From NCBI GenBank assembly GCA_963728935.1, contig CAVSMC010000001.1, positions 1,922,001-1,986,000 on the forward strand: 64,000 nucleotides of DNA, given 5' to 3'. Below are positions 1 through 8,363 of this stretch, piece by piece. Both the position numbers and the translations under genes were made by a program. Position 1 is the first letter of the stretch. Each line of letters starts with the position of its first letter. Source of the stretch: CAVSMC01 sp963728935. GTDB lineage: Bacteria > Pseudomonadota > Gammaproteobacteria > Burkholderiales > Casimicrobiaceae. Below the pieces are notes generated by a model that saw nothing but the letters and a program-made list of their open reading frames with translations, was not told the origin of the DNA and did no database searches.

Positions 1-25
1 CACGCCGCCCGCGGCCTCAAGCGCG

Positions 26-859
26 ATGTCCGACCAACCCCCACTCGAAACCGCCTCGCTGTCACATCCCGGCATGGTCCGCTCGCACAACGAGGACACC
101 GTCTTCGTCGATGCGGACGCCGGAATCGCCGTTCTGGCGGACGGGATGGGCGGTTACAACGCGGGCGAAGTCGCGAGCGGCATCGCCGTCAACGTCGTCA
201 CCAACGGCATGGTGCCGGAGCTCAAATCGGGGCGCGAGCTGTCGAAGGTGGACGTGACGACGGGTCTCACGCATGCGGCGCTCTTGCTGCAACAGCAGAT
301 CGCCGCCGCGAACAAGGGCATCTACGAGGCTGCGCAGCAGCGTCCGGAATGCGCCGGGATGGGAACGACGATCGTGGCCGCGGTGTTCTGCGGCAACCGG
401 GTATCGATCGGACACATCGGCGATTCGCGGTGCTATCGGCTGCGCGGCGACAAGTTCGAGCAACTGACGCACGACCATTCGCTGTTGCAGGAGCAGATCG
501 ACAGCGGCGTGCTGACCACGGAGCAGGCGAAATACTCGCTCAACAAGAACCTGGTGACGCGCGCGCTCGGCATCGAGGCGATCGTGCCGGCCGACATCGT
601 CGAATATCGCGTCGAGGCGAACGACATCTACCTGCTCAACTCCGACGGCCTGACCGACATGGTCGACCCGGAGGTCGTGCACACGATCGTCGACGACAAG
701 CGCAGCGATCTCGCGCTTGCCGCCGCCGAGCTGATCGATCTCGCCAACAAGAATGGCGGGCGCGACAATATCTCCGTCGTGCTGATTCGCGTGCCATCCG
801 ACTTCATCCCGCAGGCGGGGTGGGTGCAGCGCTGGCTCGCGAAGAAGAACGCGTCATGA
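26..859 (+). CDS. PP2C-family Ser/Thr protein phosphatase (Stp1-like)
   Basis: Metal-dependent PPM/PP2C phosphatase that would remove phosphate from Ser/Thr residues in the cytoplasm. The 277-residue chain carries the family motifs in order: HNED at residues 21-24, DGMGG at 39-43, GHIGDSRCY at 129-137, SDGLTD at 206-211 and GGRDNIS at 244-250. These supply the aspartates that hold the two catalytic metal ions. Length is near the 240-280 usual for stand-alone bacterial enzymes, and no membrane segment is seen. It is followed after about 90 bp by an FHA-domain gene, a pairing typical of Hanks-kinase signalling or type VI secretion post-translational control. No kinase is visible, but the window begins just upstream and the partner may lie there. 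Confidence 0.93.
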   Translation: MSDQPPLETASLSHPGMVRSHNEDTVFVDADAGIAVLADGMGGYNAGEVASGIAVNVVTNGMVPELKSGRELSKVDVTTGLTHAALLLQQQIAAANKGIYEAAQQRPECAGMGTTIVAAVFCGNRVSIGHIGDSRCYRLRGDKFEQLTHDHSLLQEQIDSGVLTTEQAKYSLNKNLVTRALGIEAIVPADIVEYRVEANDIYLLNSDGLTDMVDPEVVHTIVDDKRSDLALAAAELIDLANKNGGRDNISVVLIRVPSDFIPQAGWVQRWLAKKNAS

Positions 860-950
860 ACGCCGTACGGCCGCGCGAAGGCGCTCGCCCCCTCCTTTGG
901 CGAGGGGAGGCGCTGCCCGCGCAGTGGGCGAGCCTGGGGGAGGTTTCCCG

Positions 951-1850
951 ATGAGCAAGCTCGTTCTCGTCCTGCCGGACAACTCGGTGCTCAACGTGCG
1001 GCTCGATCGCGAGCGCCTCACGATCGGCCGGCGACCCGACAACGATGTCTGCCTGCCCTATCCGGCTGTCAGCGGCGAGCATGCGGCTGTGGTCACGATC
1101 TTCCCCGATTCCTTCCTCGAGGACCTCGGCAGCACCAACGGAACGCTCGTCAACGGCAAAGCGATCATCAAGCATTTCCTGCGCGATCGAGACCAGATCG
1201 AGATCGGCAAGCAGAAGCTCGTCTATCTCGCGAGCGATGACGAACGCTACGAGCCGCCTCGGCACGCACTCGGATCGCTCACCCTGCGGACGCTTGGCGA
1301 GCGCGTCGAGCCGGCGGCGCAGCCGATCATCGCGAGCGACGCCGGCTCTGCCGCGCGACACGCGAACGCCGACGTCGGCGCGCTTTCCGACGAGCTCGAG
1401 AAGGGCCTCTCGGGCTTGCAGGTTTCGGCACAGATCGATTCGATGGCCGGCGCGGCGCATGCCGAGCCCGTGGACACGCTTCCGCCGCTGCAGGTAGTCC
1501 CGAAGCGGGCCGACGCACCACCGCAGTCGCCCTCGCGCACGCCGTCTCCCGCCAATCCCGAGCTCACGCAATCGCTGCCGCCGATGGCGGCGATCAAGGT
1601 GCTAAGCGGCGCCAACGCAGGGCGGTCGGTGCCGCTGATCAAGGAAGAAACGACCGTCGGCCGCGTCGGTGTCGCAGTTGCCGCGATCCGCAAGAGCGGC
1701 GATGCCTTTACGCTGCGCCCGATCGAGTCGAAGTTGCCGGCTCGCGTCAACGGTCGCATTGTGCAAGCCGACGGCGTCGCGCTCAAAGCGGGTGACGAGA
1801 TCGAGATCGCGGGCACGAAGCTGCAGCTCGTCATACCGCGGAGCCGTTGA
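951..1850 (+). CDS. FHA-domain protein
   Basis: Phosphothreonine-recognition protein of 299 residues. The N-terminal FHA fold is clear: GRRPDND at residues 26-32, SGEHA at 41-45, and DLGSTNGTLVNG at 58-69. A low-complexity linker follows, and the C-terminal 90 residues look like a second, degenerate FHA fold lacking the SxxH and NG signatures. I chose the ATG at 951 because GGGGGAGG lies just upstream; an earlier in-frame start would run through a GC-rich hairpin (about 889-906). It probably reads phosphorylation states removed by the upstream PP2C phosphatase. The specific partner is unknown. Confidence 0.88.
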   Translation: MSKLVLVLPDNSVLNVRLDRERLTIGRRPDNDVCLPYPAVSGEHAAVVTIFPDSFLEDLGSTNGTLVNGKAIIKHFLRDRDQIEIGKQKLVYLASDDERYEPPRHALGSLTLRTLGERVEPAAQPIIASDAGSAARHANADVGALSDELEKGLSGLQVSAQIDSMAGAAHAEPVDTLPPLQVVPKRADAPPQSPSRTPSPANPELTQSLPPMAAIKVLSGANAGRSVPLIKEETTVGRVGVAVAAIRKSGDAFTLRPIESKLPARVNGRIVQADGVALKAGDEIEIAGTKLQLVIPRSR

Positions 1851-2185
1851 CGTCGACGCGGGCGATGGGTGGCTATTGTTGTAGCCGACATGTACGGAGA
1901 ACGTCACTCGGCGGCGGGCGGGTGCCGCTCAGCGTCACCCCCCAGTTTCGTGTTGCGTCGCATCCGTCTCGAATCGGCCGCTCCGCGGTGCCCGTTCGTT
2001 CCCGTCTCGGGACCTTTTGTCGGTTGACGCTAAAGCAAATCCTCTTTCGGATCAACGGCCTTTGACCGCTCACCGAGCATCGTCAAAGCACTCGGTCCAT
2101 TTGGCATAGGCATTGCTCGACTAGCACCAGCATCGCTGGGTGCGAGAGGTCGGGTTCCGATCAATCATATAACGGAGACGCAACT
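1851..2185. other. Intergenic leader region of the pilin gene
   Basis: This 335-bp stretch has no convincing gene; a 72-codon open frame starting at 1847 has no domain-like character. The one recognisable signal is the sigma-54 promoter at 2101-2117. A roughly 60-nt untranslated leader follows before the pilin start. A+T content rises toward the pilin gene, unlike the flanking coding DNA. Confidence 0.6.
2101..2117 (+). promoter_or_regulatory. Sigma-54 (RpoN) promoter of the pilin gene
   Basis: The sequence TTGGCATAGGCATTGCT matches the -24/-12 consensus: GG at 2103-2104 and GC at 2115-2116, separated by exactly 10 bases. Transcription would begin near 2127, about 60 bases before the pilin ATG. 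Type IV pilin genes of Beta- and Gammaproteobacteria are classically RpoN-dependent and activated by PilR of the PilSR two-component system, so position and gene agree. PilS/PilR are not in this window. Confidence 0.85.
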
Positions 2186-2623
2186 ATGAAACGTGTTCAA
2201 CAAGGCTTCACGCTCATCGAACTGATGATCGTAGTAGCTATTATCGGCATCCTGGCCGCGATCGCACTGCCGGCGTACCAGGACTACATCACCCGCTCGA
2301 AGATTACCGAGTTGATCGTGGCGGCCGATGCTTGCAAGACCTCTGTTTCTGAATATTATCAAACACTTAACGTATTCCCGCCGGACTTGGCTTCGTCGGG
2401 CTGCAGCGACGTGAACAGCAAGTATGTATCGGCGCTGACCGTCGCAGCCGACACCGGCGTCATCACGGTGACCGCGCTGACCGGCGCTGGCGCTATCGAC
2501 GTTCTCGCGGCGGGCGACGTTGTGCTGACGCCCGCTCCGACCGCGACCGGCTCGCTCGACTGGTCGTGCTCCGGCGCCGGCACGACGATTCCCAAGAAGT
2601 ACCTGCCGGCTAATTGCCGATAA
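2186..2623 (+). CDS. pilA: Type IV major pilin (PilA-like)
   Basis: Structural subunit of a type IV pilus. The 145-residue prepilin has a short positively charged leader (MKRVQQG) cleaved by prepilin peptidase after Gly7, giving mature Phe1 and Glu5 in FTLIE. A long hydrophobic helix to about residue 35 follows. Two cysteines near the C-terminus, in WSCSG and ANC, bracket a 15-residue D-loop closed by a disulfide; two further cysteines lie in the alpha-beta loop. ATG 2186 follows GGAGACGCA. The gene is monocistronic: sigma-54 promoter upstream, strong terminator downstream. Neighbouring glycan genes raise the possibility that this pilin is glycosylated, which is inference only. Confidence 0.93.
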   Translation: MKRVQQGFTLIELMIVVAIIGILAAIALPAYQDYITRSKITELIVAADACKTSVSEYYQTLNVFPPDLASSGCSDVNSKYVSALTVAADTGVITVTALTGAGAIDVLAAGDVVLTPAPTATGSLDWSCSGAGTTIPKKYLPANCR

Positions 2624-2639
2624 TCTAGTTGCGGTACAG

Positions 2640-2670
2640 AGAAGCCCGGCTTCGGCCGGGCTTCTCTATT
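2640..2670 (+). terminator. Rho-independent terminator after pilA
   Basis: Perfect 11-bp stem AGAAGCCCGGC (2640-2650) with GCCGGGCTTCT (2655-2665) and a TTCG tetraloop, followed by a pyrimidine-rich CTATT. It starts 16 bp after the pilin stop codon. Confidence 0.85.
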
Positions 2671-2727
2671 ACCAGACGCATATGCGATACGCCGTGCATG
2701 AGCGTTTGAGCGCACCGCGATTGCGCG

Positions 2728-3027
2728 TCAGGTCAACTGTGGCGCAAGCAGCGCGACGACTTCGTCGATGAGCGCATCCTCGTGCCCGGCTTCCCTGAGC
2801 TGCCATTTGACAGTGTTCAGCAGCTTGGCTCGCTTGTAGACGTTCAATTTGTGCTGCTGAGCGAACGTGCGCGTGCGACGAATCAATCCGTCCAGCTTCT
2901 TCGCGTTCTTCCGGGCCGAGATCGGCTTTCTGCCGGCTCGGTCGGCCGGGAACAGCGTGTTGATGTCCCTCGCAATTTCCCGGGCAAAGCTCTGCGCTTC
3001 GCTCGCGTCGAACCAGCCCCGTACCAT
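2728..3027 (-). CDS. Small conserved-looking hypothetical protein, 99 aa
   Basis: I do not recognise a family. Starting at the ATG at 3027, which has GAGG seven bases upstream, the product is a 99-residue mixed-charge, helix-rich soluble protein. It begins MVRGWFDASEAQSFA and has a very basic middle (about residues 34-52). No signal peptide, membrane segment or metal-binding cluster is seen. A longer reading (start 3246) would add a Cys/Arg-rich stretch overlapping the divergent TPR gene and is unlikely. It lies between pilA (convergent) and the TPR glycosyltransferase (divergent). The basic character would allow nucleic-acid binding, but that is a guess. Confidence 0.65.
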   Translation of the reverse strand: MVRGWFDASEAQSFAREIARDINTLFPADRAGRKPISARKNAKKLDGLIRRTRTFAQQHKLNVYKRAKLLNTVKWQLREAGHEDALIDEVVALLAPQLT

Positions 3028-3148
3028 ATCATCCTCGGATTTATGGATTTCGCCGGCAGTGTCGCGCGATCCGGATTTTGCGGCAATGTGAGCGGGCGGC
3101 GCTCCGCTGCCGTGGTACGTGCGTGACGGGACGTTGCCAAGACACCGC

Positions 3149-5140
3149 ATGAACCTCTTCGAGCGATTTCGCCGGACCGGACAGCCCGCGCACGCTTCGC
3201 ACGGGGACCACGACGCTGCCCGCGAACAGCAGGCGTCGCACCTCATCGACGAGGGTAACGCGATCGAGGACCAGGGCCGGCTCTCGGAAGCGCTGCAACG
3301 CTACGACGCCGCGATATCCATGGCGCCGCAATTTGCGCGCGCGCACCTCAACCGCGGCAACGTCCTTCTCGCGACGGGCGACGGATCGGGCGCGCTCCGC
3401 TCGTACCAATCGGCGCTGGCCCTCGATCCCGGCTACGCCGCGGCGCACTACAACATCGGCAATGCTTATGCCAAATGCGATCGCCCCGCGGATGCGCTCG
3501 ACGCTTACCGCGCCGCGCTTGCGCTAAAGCCCGATTTTGCGGATGCCGAAGTGGCGGCTGGCTGCCTGCTGGAGGACCTTGGGAGCCTTGACGAGGCGGT
3601 GGCGTGTTATCGGCGGGCACTCGCGATCAATCCCGACTATGCCGAAGTGCACTGCAATCTGAGCACTGCGCTCATGTCGCTCCGGCGGCTGGATGATGCC
3701 GTGGCAAGCGGCCGCCGCGCCGTGGAGCTCAAGCCGGACCTGGTCAACGCGCACATCAACATGGGCAACGCGCTGCACGACCTCGGGCGAATCGACGAGG
3801 CGGTGGCAAGCTATCGCTGCGCGCTGAGTCTCGATCCCGATCAGGCGGCCGTACACACGAGCCTGCTCTTCTGCCTCGCCCAGCAGGAGCGGCTCGACCC
3901 GGATGCGCTGTTCGCCGAGCATTGCCGCTTCGCCGAACGGTTCGAATCGCCGCTGCGGCCAAGCTGGCCGCGACATGTCAATTCTCGCGATCCCGCACGG
4001 CACCTGAAGATCGGGTTCGTTTCTGCGGACTTGCGCAACCACCCGGTTACCTATTTCATCGAGCCGGTGCTCGCGCACCTGGCGAGGTCGCCGGACCTGT
4101 CGCTCTACACCTATTACAACCACGCCGAGGAAGGCGAGATTACGCGGCGTCTGCGCGGTTACGTCAAGGGTTGGCGCTCGGTTGCCGCAATGTCGGATAC
4201 GGTGTTGGCGCAACGAATCGGTGAAGATGGCATCGACATTCTCGTCGATCTGTCGGGACATACGTCGGAGAACCGGTTGCTGACTTTCGCTCGCAAGCCT
4301 GCGCCGGTGCAAGCAAGCTGGATGGGCTATCCCGCAACGACGGGTTTGCGATCGATGGACTACTACCTCGCGGATCCGCACTTCCTGCCCCCCGGTCGGT
4401 TCGACGATCAGTTCACCGAGAAACTGGTGTACCTGCCCGCCAATGTGCCCTTCCAACCGGACGAGCGCGCACCGCCGGTCAATCGGTTGCCCGCACTGGA
4501 CAACGGATATGTGACGTTCGCGAGCTTCAATCGGATCAGCAAGCTCAATCCGTCCACGATCGCGCTGTGGTGCCGCCTGCTGCGCGCGCTGCCCGATGCG
4601 CGAATGGTGTTGGGCGGGATGCCGGGTCCGGGCGAATACGATGCGTTGATCGAGCAGTTCGCGCGCGAGCGCGTCGGCCGCGATCGACTAGAATTTCATT
4701 CGCGTTGTGGCACGGCAGCGTATCTGGGCTTGCACCACCGCGTCGACTTGTGTCTGGACCCGATCCCGTACGGAGGCGGAACGACCACCGCGCTCGCGCT
4801 CTGGATGGGCGTGCCGACACTTACGTGCGCCGGTGCAACGCCGCCCGGCCGACAGGCCGCCGCGATGCTCGCGTGGTTGGGACTCGATGAATTCACCGCG
4901 ATCGACGCTGATGATTTCGAGCGGCGGGGAATTTCGTGGGCCGGCAATCTCGGCGGATTGGCCGAGCTTCGTTCGGGGTTGAGAGGGCGTTTCGAACGAT
5001 CGGCGTTGGGCCGGCCGGAAGTCGTGGCTGCGGGGTTCGAACGCGCGTTGCGGATCATGTGGGAGCGCTGGTGCGCTGGGTTGCCCGCTCAGGTCATCGA
5101 TGTGGCGATCGCGGACTCGGAGGCTCGGCGAATCGCCTAG
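3149..5140 (+). CDS. TPR-repeat / SPINDLY-type O-GlcNAc transferase-like protein
   Basis: Predicted nucleotide-sugar-dependent protein glycosyltransferase of 663 residues. The first ~240 residues are tandem TPR motifs of about 34 residues, recognisable by repeated AHxNxGNxL and P-A/Y-x-x-A-H spacing. From about residue 280 to the end is the Glyco_transf_41 (SPINDLY/OGT C-terminal) domain, with signatures KIGFVSADLRNHPV, QASWMGYPATTG, FASFNRISKLNP and PYGGGTTTALALWMGVPT. The ATG at 3149 places the TPR array right after a short tail. No membrane segment is seen, so it acts in the cytoplasm, perhaps on exported or envelope proteins. It heads a run of co-oriented sugar-related genes and sits beside pilA. 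The donor sugar and acceptor protein cannot be read from sequence. Confidence 0.88.
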   Translation: MNLFERFRRTGQPAHASHGDHDAAREQQASHLIDEGNAIEDQGRLSEALQRYDAAISMAPQFARAHLNRGNVLLATGDGSGALRSYQSALALDPGYAAAHYNIGNAYAKCDRPADALDAYRAALALKPDFADAEVAAGCLLEDLGSLDEAVACYRRALAINPDYAEVHCNLSTALMSLRRLDDAVASGRRAVELKPDLVNAHINMGNALHDLGRIDEAVASYRCALSLDPDQAAVHTSLLFCLAQQERLDPDALFAEHCRFAERFESPLRPSWPRHVNSRDPARHLKIGFVSADLRNHPVTYFIEPVLAHLARSPDLSLYTYYNHAEEGEITRRLRGYVKGWRSVAAMSDTVLAQRIGEDGIDILVDLSGHTSENRLLTFARKPAPVQASWMGYPATTGLRSMDYYLADPHFLPPGRFDDQFTEKLVYLPANVPFQPDERAPPVNRLPALDNGYVTFASFNRISKLNPSTIALWCRLLRALPDARMVLGGMPGPGEYDALIEQFARERVGRDRLEFHSRCGTAAYLGLHHRVDLCLDPIPYGGGTTTALALWMGVPTLTCAGATPPGRQAAAMLAWLGLDEFTAIDADDFERRGISWAGNLGGLAELRSGLRGRFERSALGRPEVVAAGFERALRIMWERWCAGLPAQVIDVAIADSEARRIA

Positions 5141-5213
5141 TACCGGCGCGACGTCGGTTTGCATGCGCGCGGGCGAACCGTTATGAAACATGACCGGCGA
5201 TCGGGGACACGCG

Positions 5214-5933
5214 ATGAGAGTTGCGATCATGCAGCCCTACTTCCTTCCCTACATCGGGTATTTCCAGCTCATCGACGTCGCCGATCTCTTCATTTGCTAT
5301 GACAACATCAAGTACACCAAGAAGGGGTGGATCAACAGGAACCGGATGCTGCGCGACGGTAAAGACGTGATGTTCTCGGTGCCGCTCAAAGCGGGTTCCG
5401 ACCATCTGGATGTGCGAGAACGCGAGCTCGCTGCCGATTTCGACCGAGACAACCTGCTCAATCGGATCAAGGAAGCGTATCGACGCGCGCCCGCCTTCGC
5501 CGAAGCCTTTCCGCTTGTCGAGACCGTTGTGCATTATCCGGACCGAAACCTGTTCGGCTTCGTGCATCACGCCATCGTTCGCATTTGCGAGCACCTGGGC
5601 ATTTCGACACCCATCGCCGTATCCTCACGGATCTCGATCGACCACGAGTTGCGGGGGCAGGACAAGGTGATCGCGCTGTGCCGGGCGGTCGGCGCGACCG
5701 AATATGTCAATCCGATCGGTGGTATCGAGCTCTACCGCAGCGACGTATTCGAGGCCAATGGTCTCGCGCTGACCTTTCTTCGGCCGGCTCCGTTCATATA
5801 TGCGCAATTCGGCGAAGATTTCGTCCCGTGGCTATCGATCATCGATGTGATGATGTTCAACGTCGCCGAAGCGGTAAGGGAACACATCGAAACCGGGTTC
5901 GAGCTGGTGCCCGGCGCCGCGCACGCTATCTGA
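5214..5933 (+). CDS. WbqC-family protein
   Basis: Member of the WbqC-like family, found in O-antigen and exopolysaccharide loci; its biochemical role is poorly defined. The diagnostic N-terminus MQPYFLPYIGYFQLI is present, followed by the typical D-NIKYTKKGWINRNR segment and a C-terminal SIIDVMMFN motif. The start at 5214 gives MRVAIMQPYF, matching the family beginning, and a total of 239 residues, which is normal. An earlier in-frame ATG at 5190 would add eight unconserved residues. It is spaced 12 bp before the first beta-propeller gene, consistent with an operon running to 9087. Confidence 0.88.
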   Translation: MRVAIMQPYFLPYIGYFQLIDVADLFICYDNIKYTKKGWINRNRMLRDGKDVMFSVPLKAGSDHLDVRERELAADFDRDNLLNRIKEAYRRAPAFAEAFPLVETVVHYPDRNLFGFVHHAIVRICEHLGISTPIAVSSRISIDHELRGQDKVIALCRAVGATEYVNPIGGIELYRSDVFEANGLALTFLRPAPFIYAQFGEDFVPWLSIIDVMMFNVAEAVREHIETGFELVPGAAHAI

Positions 5934-5945
5934 ACGAGCACGGCG

Positions 5946-6908
5946 ATGTTCGCCTGGCGCAAGCTCGGAAAGCTCTTCACGCCGCAAGCCGTCACCGGCC
6001 GGCACTGGCTGAAGGCGTTTGCGCAGGCACCGGCGACGCTCAAGTTCGATCGATTTGTCCGCGTGTATTTCTCGTGCCGGCCGCCCCCGGACATGGCCGG
6101 CCAGTACGTCAGTTACTCGGGCTATGTCGATCTCGACCGCTCTGACCTGTACCGCATCGTACGCGTCGGCGATGAACCGGTGCTGCCGCTCGGATCGCTC
6201 GGAGAATTCGACGAGTTCGGCACCTATCCGTTCAGCGTCGCTGCCAACGGGAGCGAAATATGGGGCTATTACGGCGGCTGGACCCGGTGCGAGTCGGTTC
6301 CGTTCAATGTCGCGATCGGCCTCGCGATCAGCCGGGATGGCGGCACGACGTTCCGCAGGTTCGGCAGAGGGCCGGTCCTGTCATATTCCACGCACGAGCC
6401 GTTCGTGTTGAGCGGTCCGAAGGTGCGGCGCTTCGGCGACAGCTGGTATCTGTGGTACATCGCAGGCAGGAAATGGAAGCTTTGCGACGGGCGACCGGAG
6501 CCGGTCTACAAGATACGGATGGCGATCTCGGAAGACGGAATCCACTGGTCCAGGATGAATCGCGATCTCATCGAGAGCAGGCTCGAGGAAGACGAAGCGC
6601 AAGCGAGCCCGGACGTGTTCTTTTCCCAAGGCAAGTACCACATGTTCTTCTGCTATCGCTACAGCGCCGATTATCGCAACAGCGCGAGAGGCTACCGCAT
6701 CGGATACGCAAGCAGCGAAGACTTGCAGCATTGGCATCGCGACGACACAAAGGCGGGCATCGAAGTTTCGGCCGAGGGATGGGACTGCGAGTCGATCAGC
6801 TATCCGCACGTGTTCGACGTCGATGGCCGCATCTACATGGCCTATCTCGGGAACCAGGTGGGCAGGGAAGGCTTTGGCCTCGCCGAATTGGTTGGCCAAC
6901 TTGAATGA
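5946..6908 (+). CDS. Five-bladed beta-propeller glycosidase-like protein, copy 1
   Basis: A 320-residue protein with repeated blade signatures such as GLAISRDGGTTFRRF, KIRMAISEDGIHW and GYASSEDLQHW. These Asp-box-like or SxDGxxW strands are typical of GH32/43/68/130-type propellers. Acidic residues in EFDEFGTYPFSV and EDEAQASPDV are plausible catalytic or sugar-binding positions, but I cannot assign the catalytic set. There is no signal peptide, so a cytoplasmic glycosidase, phosphorylase or sugar-binding role in glycan precursor handling is more likely than degradation of external polymer. It is a close paralogue of the next gene (compare MFFCYRYSADYRNS with MFFCYRHSSDFRTN), an obvious tandem duplication. 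Confidence 0.75.
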   Translation: MFAWRKLGKLFTPQAVTGRHWLKAFAQAPATLKFDRFVRVYFSCRPPPDMAGQYVSYSGYVDLDRSDLYRIVRVGDEPVLPLGSLGEFDEFGTYPFSVAANGSEIWGYYGGWTRCESVPFNVAIGLAISRDGGTTFRRFGRGPVLSYSTHEPFVLSGPKVRRFGDSWYLWYIAGRKWKLCDGRPEPVYKIRMAISEDGIHWSRMNRDLIESRLEEDEAQASPDVFFSQGKYHMFFCYRYSADYRNSARGYRIGYASSEDLQHWHRDDTKAGIEVSAEGWDCESISYPHVFDVDGRIYMAYLGNQVGREGFGLAELVGQLE

Positions 6909-6924
6909 GCGGGACGAGCGGCCG

Positions 6925-7878
6925 ATGAAGTGGCGCAAACTCGGACGAATATTCGATCCGGCGCAGTTCTCGCTGCCTCACGGCTGCAGGGAGTTCGCCC
7001 AAGCGCCGCAAGTGCTTGCGTTCGACGACTTCGTTCGTATCTATTTCTCGACTCGATCGGTCGATGGCGGCGGCAAGTACCGAAGCCACATCGCATACGT
7101 CGACATGGAGAGTGACTTGCGCACCGTCGTCGCCGTATCCGACCACACGGTCATCGAGCTCGGCAAGCTCGGATGCTTCGACGAACACGGTATCTTTCCG
7201 ATGAGCGTCGTGCGCGATGCCGGACGCGTCCTCGGCTACACATGCGGGTGGAGCAGGCGGGTCTCAGTGTCGGTCGAGACGTCGATCGGCCTCGCGATCA
7301 GCGACGATGATGGAAGGACCTTCAGCCGGATCGGCGACGGCCCGGTGCTGACCGCGTCGACCTCCGAGCCTTTTCTTGTCGGCGATGGATTCGTAAGGCC
7401 GATCGGCGATTGCATGCACATGTGGTACATCTTCGGCACCGCGTGGAGGCGATTCAGCGAGGGCGCGCCGCCCGACCGCGTCTACAAGATCGCTCACGCG
7501 ACGTCTTGCGACGGTGTCGGCTGGATCAAGGATGAAGTACGCCAGATTGTGAACGACCGGCTCGGTGCCGACGAAAGCCAGGCGTTGCCAACGGTAATCG
7601 AGATCGACGGCCGCTATCACATGTTCTTCTGCTATCGTCATTCATCGGATTTTCGTACGAATCGCGAGCGTAGCTACAGGATCGGCCACGCGTATTCGGA
7701 CGATCTATCCAACTGGACGCGCGATGATTGCGCGCCCGGCATCGAGCCCACGCCGGGCGAATGGGATTCGGACATGGTGTGCTACCCCCACGCGTTCGCA
7801 TGGAACGACAACGTATATCTGCTGTACAACGGCAATCAATTCGGCCGCTTCGGCTTCGGCCTGGCCGTGCTCGAATGA
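6925..7878 (+). CDS. Five-bladed beta-propeller glycosidase-like protein, copy 2
   Basis: Paralogue of the preceding gene, 317 residues from the ATG at 6925 (MKWRKLGRIFDP, aligning with MFAWRKLGKLFTP of copy 1). The same blade order is present: GLAISDDDGRTFSRI, KIAHATSCDGVGW, GHAYSDDLSNW, plus a shared terminal NGNQFGRFGFGLAVLE. Both copies keep the acidic positions before the YPHAF and YPHVF motifs near the C-terminus. Divergence is substantial, so the duplication is old and the copies probably act on different substrates or linkages. The stop codon overlaps the next start (ATGA), showing translational coupling to the acetyltransferase. Confidence 0.75.
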   Translation: MKWRKLGRIFDPAQFSLPHGCREFAQAPQVLAFDDFVRIYFSTRSVDGGGKYRSHIAYVDMESDLRTVVAVSDHTVIELGKLGCFDEHGIFPMSVVRDAGRVLGYTCGWSRRVSVSVETSIGLAISDDDGRTFSRIGDGPVLTASTSEPFLVGDGFVRPIGDCMHMWYIFGTAWRRFSEGAPPDRVYKIAHATSCDGVGWIKDEVRQIVNDRLGADESQALPTVIEIDGRYHMFFCYRHSSDFRTNRERSYRIGHAYSDDLSNWTRDDCAPGIEPTPGEWDSDMVCYPHAFAWNDNVYLLYNGNQFGRFGFGLAVLE

Positions 7879-8363
7879 AACGGGAGCACGTCGGCATCGC
7901 CGTCAATCTCAGTACAGAAGCCGACATCTGCGCGCACCTGAAGAAGTGCGACCAAACGTTTGCGCCAGCGCTGAGCACCCGCGTCGATATTGCGGATTAC
8001 TCGCGCAAGATCAGACAACGTGCGTTGACCGTCGAGGCGTGGGCGGGCGACGAGCTCGTCGGGCTCGTCGCGGCCTATCTGTCACCCAGCGAATCATCCT
8101 GCTTCATAACGAATGTAAGCATCTCGAACGAGCGCTCGGGCAGCGGCATCGCAACGCGCCTGTTGACCGAGTTGTTCGAGCACGCCCGCTCGGCACGGCT
8201 GACTCGCATCGATCTCGAGGTGTCCAAGGTCAGCAGTCGCGCCCGCAAGCTCTATTCAAGGCTCGGCTTCGAGGAAGTCGGCGAGCGAGGCGACCTCATC
8301 GTGATGAAGAGGACGCGAGATCATGCGTCGGAGGCCGACGGCGAAGGAAGCGCCCATGCGTAA
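7875..8363 (+). CDS. GNAT-family N-acetyltransferase
   Basis: Acyl-CoA-dependent N-acyltransferase of 162 residues. The acetyl-CoA pyrophosphate-binding loop is visible as RSGSGIATRLLTEL, followed by the typical LEVSKVSSRARKLYSRLGFEEVG (motif B, with the conserved A-x-x-L-Y-x-x-x-G-F). The start overlaps the previous stop by four bases (ATGA), and the end overlaps the next gene by eight bases, so it is mid-operon. With a sugar aminotransferase nearby, a likely task is N-acylation of an amino sugar nucleotide. That role is inferred from context; GNAT substrates cannot be predicted from sequence. Confidence 0.85.
   Translation: MKREHVGIAVNLSTEADICAHLKKCDQTFAPALSTRVDIADYSRKIRQRALTVEAWAGDELVGLVAAYLSPSESSCFITNVSISNERSGSGIATRLLTELFEHARSARLTRIDLEVSKVSSRARKLYSRLGFEEVGERGDLIVMKRTRDHASEADGEGSAHA

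Noticed and set aside
1847..2065. 72-codon frame between the FHA and pilin genes
   Set aside because: Overlaps the FHA stop, Arg/Ser-rich with no recognisable feature, and lies in the promoter region of pilA.
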